Shown here: one piece after another, positions 57,118 through 64,000 of the stretch
Layout of the letters: each line of letters starts with the position of its first letter
Position numbering within the stretch: position 1 is the stretch's first letter
Translations under genes and position numbers: made by a program
The notes under the pieces: generated by a model
Seen by the model: only the letters and a program-made list of their open reading frames with translations
What the model was told of the DNA's origin: nothing
Databases searched by the model: none
Origin: Perca fluviatilis
Taxonomy: Eukaryota; Chordata; Actinopteri; Perciformes; Percidae
Length of the DNA stretch: 64,000 nucleotides
Assembly: GCF_010015445.1 (NCBI RefSeq)
Contig: NC_053112.1
Location: 31,034,583 to 31,098,582, forward strand
Direction of reading: 5' to 3'

Positions 57118-59835
57118 CACACTCATCTAAAAAAAGAGAACTATTTTTCTTAATACATCCTGAAAGGGGTGGTTTGTTTAAATTCTATGTTTTGCATGCA
57201 TTTATCTAGAGGTACAAATGTGAAAAATTCACCACAGAGTTAAAAGGTGACCAACAGCATTGATATATGATTTTTGTTTTTTTAATTTATGACAGAATAT
57301 AAAGATACAAGGTTTCTGCCCGACAATGACAGTAACGAAAGTGATTTCAAATATAATTATTTGGTACTGACTTGGTAAGTAATTCTCATTAATGCAGGCA
57401 AACAGCAAGATGCTATTTTAAAATTAAATTCAGCAACATGGTTCTAGTCAACTTTATGTGTCTGGAGAATATTTAACTACACAAAATTTAGTTCCTTAAG
57501 GGATGACACATGATGAAACAGCATTAAATGTCATTAAGTGGATTTATCAGCTGACATTTGTAGATCTGCATTAGACCTTTCTCTCTCCAAAGAGATAAAT
57601 GAGATGACTAGCTAGAATTTTTTAAAGATATGTGTAAGCCTAATCTGCATATCAAACATGCTGCATCTCACGGACAAGATCGGTCACTGACAACGTACAT
57701 CTCATACAACTTGTCAAACTGAAGCACTGTCTCACAAGAAGCTTTGCATACACTTGGTGAGAGAAGAAAAGAAAAGGAAGAGGGAGCAGATTGAGAGAAA
57801 GATAGGGAACCTTCCAGTAGTCCAGGATTTAGGACCCGCTGGACTCTCCTTCAATATCTAGCCTCTCGTCATCCACATTGGTGCCAAGGGCCTCCAGCTC
57901 TTAGCTGGGTCAGCAGCTGCCGTAGATAACATGCACACACACACAGGCATATTGGGACATTTCACACAGCGTGGCCGATGTATGGCCACATTACAGGTAT
58001 ACTAGCCTTTACATCAACAGATAACCTTAATCAGACATACATATTAGGGGTGCACGATTCAGAAAATGTCACGATTCAATATCGATTTTTAGGCTCAATA
58101 TTCAATTCAAAAATCGATTCAGAGTATATAAATGTAGTTACTTTTCCCATGTGATTGCAGTAGACATACAATAAATAAATCTTTTTTAAATGTATGGATT
58201 TTTTGGAATTCTATGAATCGATTTTGAATTGGTAGAGCTTGAATCGCGATTCGAACATGAATCGATTTTTTTGCACACCCCTAATACATATGTTGTTTGA
58301 GAAAAGTCAAGCTAATTTGTTATATAACTTTCTATATGACAAGGGCAAAGATGTAGACCATATGATTTATTGAGAGAAATGTTTTGCATTCATTTGTTTG
58401 AGCAGTGCTCAAATTACCCTTAATACCCGTGCTAAACAATGTACTTTGCAGATTGACAAAATATTAACAGATGGGTGACAAATTAAAGGAAAAAAAACAA
58501 AAACATTTCGTGTCTTTGTAAAGTGGTGGACCACCACAAGACTTTAGAACAGCTTCAGTGGTTGCTGGCCTAGAATCCCTGGACCTCTACTTAAAGATAT
58601 TCCCTTATTTAGGGTTTCTGATGGTGATGGAGCGCACTGTAACGCACCGGTCCACAATCTTCAATTGGTGTTTAACTAGGTTGAGATCTGGTGACTGTGA
58701 AGATCATAGCGTATGATTCACACCTTTTTCATACTCATCAACAACCATTCAGTGACTCCTCCTCATGGAAAGATACACATTTGTTATGTTTATCCACACA
58801 AGTACTCAGTTTTTCCTTTAATTTGTTGCCTTTCTGTATATGTAGATGAATGGTGAAGCATGAAGCACTAGTGTTTGCTCTACTTGTAGCTGGTTTATTG
58901 TTCATCAGTCAGTAAGTAACTTTGGGTTAAATGACAGACCTCTAACCAAAAGTGCTTGGGTCATGTCAGTTGGGAAATCCAAGGCTTCAAAGCCTAGGTA
59001 GAATAAGTAAGTTAGGTTTTCGAAGAGAGAAGAAAAAAAAAAAAAAAGTGTCATTACATAAATACATGTGCGTATGCATATACACAGTATATCTATGGAC
59101 ATGTCACATGAAATAACGTACCATTTGGAGAGAAATGCAGGTGCCTTGCAAGAGCTTTGTCTATTTCAAGGAAGGCCTTCGTTAAAACTACTTCCAGATT
59201 GGACTCCTCTGCCACAAGGTCCCTGAGACAACAACCAAAAGACCACATTGATCAGTATATCAGCTACAAAAGGTTTGACTTTTATTTTGTTAATCAGTCA
59301 ATTCATTTCCTGTGACAATCACTGGTATAGATAAGTGATAACAGCATATTTATTGAATTCCTTACTTGATAAATTTCTCCATGTATTTTTCACAAAAGTC
59401 AGCTGCTTCTGGCCCACCGTGCCCATCAAACACAGCAAAGTAGAGGAGGCTGTCAGTCAATTGGGAGACCTGGAAGCGGTCTTCATTCTCCTTGCGTTGG
59501 CCGATGAGCGAGGCACAGCCTACCTTTGATAAGTTGACTTTGGGAATGGGCTTTCCATAGCGAATGCTGGAAGGCAGCAGAATGGGCTCATCAATACGAT
59601 TGTCCCAGATGCCAAATGAATCCCAAGTAGTGGGTTGGCCACTGCTGTCTGCATCAAAGCGCGTGTTGCTGTGCCTTTTTCCTGAAGGGCTGTAAAGTTG
59701 TCTCCGGAAGATTGTGAACTGGAGGTGGCTGTCCTGCTGGAATGGGACTGGGACTGTGGCCATCTGTAAAAGACCACTACGTCCCACATGAAGACCACTG
59801 CACCTTGCTAGGCGCGCAAAGCAGGCAGCTGACAT
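50774..59835 (-). CDS. ppm1k: Mitochondrial protein phosphatase 1K (PP2Cm; BCKDH phosphatase)
   Basis: Six coding exons, 382 aa: 59366-59835, 59122-59222, 56598-56763, 55781-55925, 55156-55290, 50774-50905. All junctions keep phase. PP2Cm is the Mn2+/Mg2+-dependent Ser/Thr phosphatase of the mitochondrial matrix that dephosphorylates the branched-chain alpha-ketoacid dehydrogenase E1 subunit, switching on Leu/Ile/Val breakdown. The N-terminus [20 protein letters not shown] is basic and free of acids, as a transit peptide should be. PP2C motifs: [16 protein letters not shown] (metal ligand D137), [34 protein letters not shown] and SEDNSTI. The C-terminus is SSGRWA. An in-frame GTG precedes the ATG, but the ATG at 59835 fits the family start. 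Human PPM1K is 372 aa. The last intron (50906-55155) carries a hAT relic. Intact. Confidence 0.97.
50927..50950. repeat. (AAT)n microsatellite
   Basis: About eight AAT units, beginning some 20 bases inside the last PPM1K intron, upstream of the acceptor of the final exon on the minus strand. Confidence 0.85.
51788..52981 (+). pseudogene. hAT transposase remnant, frameshifted and interrupted
   Basis: Three coding blocks in order: 51788-52175 (RNase-H-like catalytic part, locally out of frame), 52712-52750 ([13 protein letters not shown]) and about 52800-52981 (C-terminal hATC dimerisation region, ending VAK plus stop). The first two blocks would be contiguous but for the 531-bp insertion at 52178-52708. 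The N-terminal zinc-finger part was not recognised. Confidence 0.75.
52178..52708. mobile_element. PIF/Harbinger-like non-autonomous element nested in the hAT relic
   Basis: The left end CTCCGGATTTCCACTGGATG and right end, which reads CCCCGGATTTCCACTGGATG on the minus strand, are inverted copies. A TAA triplet flanks both sides (52175-52177 and 52709-52711). Removing the element and one TAA restores continuous transposase reading across the site, so TAA is a true 3-bp target duplication, the signature of PIF/Harbinger. No internal transposase was seen. Confidence 0.75.
53345..54718. mobile_element. Second insertion inside the hAT relic (unclassified fish repeat)
   Basis: Starts after a 30-base poly(T) run and ends TTACATATTGGACCTTTAA, a terminus seen in abundant spiny-rayed fish repeats. 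It contains a diverged tandem motif (about 53715-53900; three copies of an 80-base unit with CTTCCTCGGCTTAGAATTA-like cores). The left terminus is degraded and no target duplication was shown, so the limits are approximate. Confidence 0.5.
56214..56247. repeat. (AAT)n microsatellite with LINE-like tail, PPM1K intron 3
   Basis: Ten or more AAT units followed by TTTCATGACACCCAAGGTCA, the degenerate 3' tail of an L2-like LINE. Confidence 0.7.
57073..57121. repeat. (CA)n microsatellite, PPM1K intron 2
   Basis: Over 20 CA units with one CG interruption. The surrounding intron (56764-59121) otherwise holds the MITE at 58045-58283 and no further gene. Confidence 0.9.
58045..58283. mobile_element. 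239-bp hAT-type MITE, PPM1K intron 2
   Basis: The ends TAGGGGTGCACGATTC and TTTTGCACACCCCTA are inverted copies. A perfect 8-bp duplication ATACATAT lies at 58037-58044 and 58284-58291. The interior is made of ATCGATTTT/AATCGATT motifs. No coding capacity. Confidence 0.9.
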
Positions 59836-61260
59836 CACCTTGACAGCTCAAACACTGGAGAAGTACTGGATGCAGAGGTAGAGGGATCTGCTGTCCGAAC
59901 AACGAAGAAAACTCTGTTAGACTGGAAGCAGAATTTAATGTCCCCTTACAAAAGACTTTGTTTGTTCAGGAGGGCCCCACAGGACCAGAATGTCTCAAAT
60001 GTTGCCGCTATTGCCACTAGCTCTGTGCTATTTGCCTTAATGATCTCTTCAAACTAGAAATACTTTTACAAAAGGTGCTTAACAGTGACCTAGTTAAGAA
60101 AAGATAGGGGCTGGTTAGTTGATTGACAGAATTTAAGCTTATCCCAAGCAATAAATGCTAAATATTCGCTCTTTTACCATTGTGTACATCCACTTTTTGC
60201 ACCATACTAATCATTTTTATTGTTTATACTTTATCTGCACTCTTTCACACTTAATATTGCAACTGCTGCACAACAATTTCCCTCAGGATAAATAAAGTTC
60301 TAAGTGTTATATTAGAATTTGAGGTTTTTCTTTAACAAACTGATTATATTTGGGGTTTTTTTTCTTTAGGCCCAGTCAATTATGATAGAGATTTTCTGAT
60401 ATTTGACAAATTACACACAAAATAATCATAAGAATACAAAATTAAGACAGTTAGCTGCAGCCTAACTGGTCATGATTTCGCATCTTTAAAATCTGACTCC
60501 AAATAACCTTATTACACATGTATACCTGAAAAGGTTTGTCTTAATGATGGAAAATAAGCAGTTTGTGTTGGTCCATTGATCATAATTAAAAACATTATGA
60601 AATCAACCTTGCTTTATTGTGTCTGCAAACATTGATCACAATTTGGAAATAAACATAATGTATACGATCAATATACGACCTTTCTATCCAACAATACTCA
60701 CAAAATGTAGCAGTAGCGTTAACGTTACTACATAAAGATTTTTAAAGTAACGTTATGAGTCAACGACGTTAATACATGAATGATGCAACTCTCGACAGTC
60801 ATAAAGCTGCTTGCGCTAACAATATATCCCGATTATATAAACACAAGTGCCACATGGGGTGTGCACGAGTTTCAGTAATAACATTTTAATCATCATAAAT
60901 AGCATACACATATCCTAGTGAAAAGAGCAGCTGGACAAACAAGTTAGTAGCTTTTCGTTTGGACGGCGTTAGCATTAACTAGCTAGCTAACTAGCTACAT
61001 ATCTTTAGCTGACTAGCTAGCTAGGTTGCCAGCATTAGCTAGCTAGAAGTTCGCAGTTTGTCCAACATTACCGAGACCATACCCTTGACCTTTTTAGTGG
61101 TGTGTTAACTAAAATCATACCTTTGATGTTTAAGATTTATTAATACACTTTAGTCCTCTATTGGTTTCTGCAAAAGATCTCGCTAATGAAATGCCGCCCT
61201 CGTCTTGTCCCGATTTGTATCCTCCTCAATGTTATCAAATACGGCCTTTGATGTGACCGC
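59836..61260 (-). promoter_or_regulatory. ppm1k: PPM1K 5' UTR and upstream region
   Basis: The coding exon is preceded by leader DNA back to a plausible acceptor (GGACAG near 59895), so a non-coding exon 1 should lie further upstream. Its donor and the promoter could not be placed with confidence; the AGCTAGCTA-rich stretch near 60975-61050 is low-complexity. A LINE-like tail (about 60190-60305, ending TTTCCCTCAGGATAAATAAA) lies in the probable intron. Confidence 0.35.
60190..60305 (+). repeat. LINE 3' tail fragment
   Basis: CTTTATCTGCACTCTTTCAC, then AATTTCCCTCAGGATAAATA and AAGTTCT, the common ending of a fish non-LTR element. The AATAAA inside it is a repeat feature and is not counted as a gene poly(A) site. 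Confidence 0.5.
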
Positions 61261-61443
61261 GTCAATCAGCATTCAGCAGCCTGGGAAAGTCTACGCCTCC
61301 TTTTACGCCCCACGCACAGTGCAGATGATTGGTCCACGAAGCGATAAATGACAGCTGTATGCACCAATCACTAATCGGCAATTTTGGCATTTCGCAGCCA
61401 GACAGAGAAGCATTTAACTTGAGTCCAGTATGTTTACCCCAGA

Positions 61444-61446
<3 letters not shown>

Positions 61447-61500
<54 letters not shown>
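61447..61500. repeat. (TA)n microsatellite
   Basis: About 27 uninterrupted TA units. It creates artificial Ile-Tyr repeat frames on both strands. Confidence 0.95.
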
Positions 61501-61504
<4 letters not shown>

Positions 61505-63100
61505 GTGTCTTTCTCTATCACTCTGGTTTACCCTAATCCACCATAATCGCATACTAAATTGACCTCATAAGCACTTTGTGTTTGTCCATTGATCATAAGT
61601 AGTCTCAGACAGCAGTTATTGGTGTCTGTGCTTTACAGTACCTCAATTATATTAGAGCAATGTCTTGTTGGAGATGCCTCTTGTTAGGTTGTAAAAAGTT
61701 AAACCATTGGTGATGTCTGATAAAAATATACTTTTAGTTAAATGAACACTGTAGCTAGAAAAAAACACTGAATCAATACCGATTGCATCACACCACACTT
61801 AATTAGCATTTGTCTGGCTCACACCTTCTCTAGCTTCTAAAGAATCATCCGGCCATGTCTGTCATTTAGCATACTGGAGAAGACTCAGTCCCCACAGGAA
61901 AGGTAACTGTTGTTTCTGCTTTTTGGGGAGCCATCCCCTGTTGGGCCAGACTTGATTAGAACAAAGGAAATGCATATCTCTGTAAAGTTGAATAGAATTG
62001 GCACTACCATGATAAATGACCTTTCTCTGTGATCTGGAGTAAACCTGAATTCAGAGGTGTGTCCTTATCCTGAGAGACTTTTCATTCAAGGAAACACCCA
62101 TAATTCCACAGGAATATAATTTGGAAACAGAGGTGATTTCAGAGCTGCAAAACTGTGACCCCCACAAGGGAAGCAGGTTCTGCAGTCTGCTGTTTATAGT
62201 GTATTGTTTTGTTATGTCACAAGACTGTTTTTATGTGACTCCATCAAGGAGAAGCATGATTTCAGTCCGCTGTCAGCTGCAGTGTAACATTTGTGTTTTG
62301 TCTTGTCATTTTCATCATGTTGATTATTAAACCTTTTGCTAAATCTTTCAATTGGATCCAAGCCTCTCCTTCCTCCTCAGAAATCAAACAATCACGTCTT
62401 TTAGCTTTTCTTAACGCTTTGGTAAACCCGATTAGATTGTAAATCAAATCAACTTTGCTCTCTGCTGCTAATAGAACTCCATTCAGTTGACAACTCCTTT
62501 AAGTATTAAACTAAATGACATACAAATATTAATGATGCAACATTCAGTGTGAGTGAAAGCAAACATTCAGACGCACAAGGCGCAAGAGTACAAACAAAAT
62601 TCAAATCAAGGTGCAAACATGTACAATAGTGCAATATTCAGGACTATACAAGACTGTTATAAAAGAATAGAAAAGTAAAAATATAAATTAGAGTATATGA
62701 ATAAGTGTAAAGTGTAAGAAGTACAGTAGCAGTTTTTGAGTCCCTGATGATATTTACTGTATATATATATAGAGTATACATACTACATTACTACATGTAG
62801 TAAGGTGCAAGTAGTCAGGCTATGGTGACCAGTAAAACGAGATAAGGTAGGAAGTAGTGTTGACACAGCTGGTGATGTGAGACTAGGTATGAAGTGACTG
62901 GTGCAAGTGTGTGGGTGTTTTTACAAAGTTTACTTTACAGCTATAAAATGTCTAAATACTATGGGGCACCATTTTGCAAAAGCTACTATCAAAATACAAA
63001 ATACAGTAAAATAGAACCGTTTGCACTTGAAATATATAGCAGAGCTGAATTAATCAGATCACAGAATGTGATGGTCTCATAGATGTATTAGAGGGCATGG
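61505..63100. other. Intergenic, no gene recognised
   Basis: AT-rich DNA without family-like coding. A segment at about 62510-62900 (AGTGCAATATTC, GTAAAGTGTAAGAAGTACAG) resembles an antisense retrotransposon 3' region, but the family was not assigned. Confidence 0.4.
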
Positions 63101-63159
63101 AGAACGGTTACCAGTGATGGTCACAGAATTTGTTGCAACACCTGCACTTCCTGATTAGC

Positions 63160-63280
63160 GGGCCAATCGCTGGCTTGATCGCAGCTTCCCTGCAGTGACG
63201 TAGCAGCGGTGGTACTTCCTTGTTTGTTTTCTGAGCTAAACCCGAAACCAGACGCCCCATTTCAGAATGCATATGTCCAG
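63160..63280 (+). promoter_or_regulatory. Candidate promoter and non-coding first exon of an unidentified plus-strand gene
   Basis: A CCAAT box (63163-63167) and a CRE-type TGACGT (63196-63201) lie 30 bases apart in a GC-richer patch, followed by a possible splice donor CCAG/GTAAAA at 63280/63281. In human the gene after PPM1K on this side belongs to the HERC cluster, but no coding sequence is visible here to name it. Inference only; 63300-64000 shows nothing further. Confidence 0.3.
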
Positions 63281-64000
63281 GTAAAAACACAATATTTTAT
63301 TTTTGGATGAACCAGCCATATTACAACACTGTTTTACTTAGACATCGGTTAAATAGTGGATTTCTGTGTTTTTAGCCATAGACTGATAGTTAGCGTTGCT
63401 GAGGCTTGCTAGGGTTAAATAGCTAACTATTAACTATAAAGGCTTGTGCGGGTCATCAAGCCGTCTGTTTTGGTTTAGTTTAGTTTAGTTTAACCAGCTA
63501 ATGTCAGTGGAGATATTTAGCTGCGCCTGCACACTATGTCAAAGATGTCTACACAACGCAGGCCACTCCTCTTCACCTTTTCCCCAGCATCAAGCTAACG
63601 TAACCTTAAATACACGATGATATAGCGGGACCATTTACCATTTAAGTTCACACTTAAAAACAGTTAGCTAACGGGATTTACATTAAGTTAATACTGTCTC
63701 CTAGGAACTGAAAACCAAGTTAGGGGTGTTATAGCAAGCTATGTGAGCTAACTTGTACACTGACACAGCGATGGTGAGATAGTTCTGGCTATGCGAGACT
63801 GTGAGCTATAATATAGTTATTCATGTATAATGCAGTTTTTACTAACTGGGGTCTTACAGTTCATTTTCAATATTTAATACAGTCTACAATACAATACAGC
63901 CAACAGTTTTTGCTGAAACTGTAGAGGAACTTTGATTGTTGATTCAACTTTATGGTCATTTTAGAAGCTGCAGATTGTTGTGCTGTAGAGTTGTATTGCA

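Noticed and set aside
59836..59838. GTG start for PPM1K giving one extra residue
   Set aside because: The ATG at 59835 directly follows and matches the family N-terminus; no reason to use GTG in a vertebrate gene.

Overview
This is nuclear DNA from a ray-finned fish, most likely a spiny-rayed (percomorph) teleost. All genes are split by GT-AG introns that are short for a vertebrate. Intergenic gaps are a few kb. The DNA between exons is full of small DNA transposons, tRNA-derived SINEs, LINE 3' tails and long (TA)n, (CA)n and (ATT)n microsatellites typical of teleosts. The taxonomic call is inference from these features; the gene identities rest on residue-level recognition of the exons.

Layout, left to right. 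(1) 1-4.1 kb, minus strand: the 5' end of USO1/p115, with its first coding exons and promoter; the gene runs off the left edge. (2) 5.3-8.1 kb, plus strand: a small two-coding-exon secreted gene with a signal peptide, a Pro/Gln-rich body and an acidic Ser/Glu tail, which looks like a secretory calcium-binding phosphoprotein (SCPP). (3) 8.2-20.3 kb, minus strand: G3BP2, complete in 11 coding exons (488 aa), with a probable 3 kb 3' UTR. (4) 23.1-33.5 kb, plus strand: PKD2 (polycystin-2), complete in 15 exons (905 aa). (5) 35.3-47.5 kb, minus strand: ABCG2, complete in 15 coding exons (663 aa) plus a non-coding first exon. (6) 49.8-59.9 kb, minus strand: PPM1K, complete in 6 coding exons (382 aa), with a 3.3 kb hAT transposon relic in its last intron. 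(7) 60-64 kb: PPM1K upstream DNA, repeats, and a possible promoter and first exon of an unidentified plus-strand gene.

The genes do not form a pathway. PKD2-ABCG2-PPM1K is the same conserved neighbourhood that flanks the SIBLING/SPP1 cluster on human 4q22, and USO1-G3BP2 are neighbours on human 4q21. Here the two blocks are joined, and the SCPP-like gene lies between USO1 and G3BP2. I found no prokaryotic system, CRISPR array, rRNA or stand-alone tRNA gene. The most notable non-genic structures are a 0.76 kb foldback transposon inside a (TA)n tract in the SCPP intron, a PIF/Harbinger-like element nested in the hAT relic with a 3-bp target duplication, a piggyBac-like element with TTAA ends in a PKD2 intron, and a possible 12-bp microexon in USO1.
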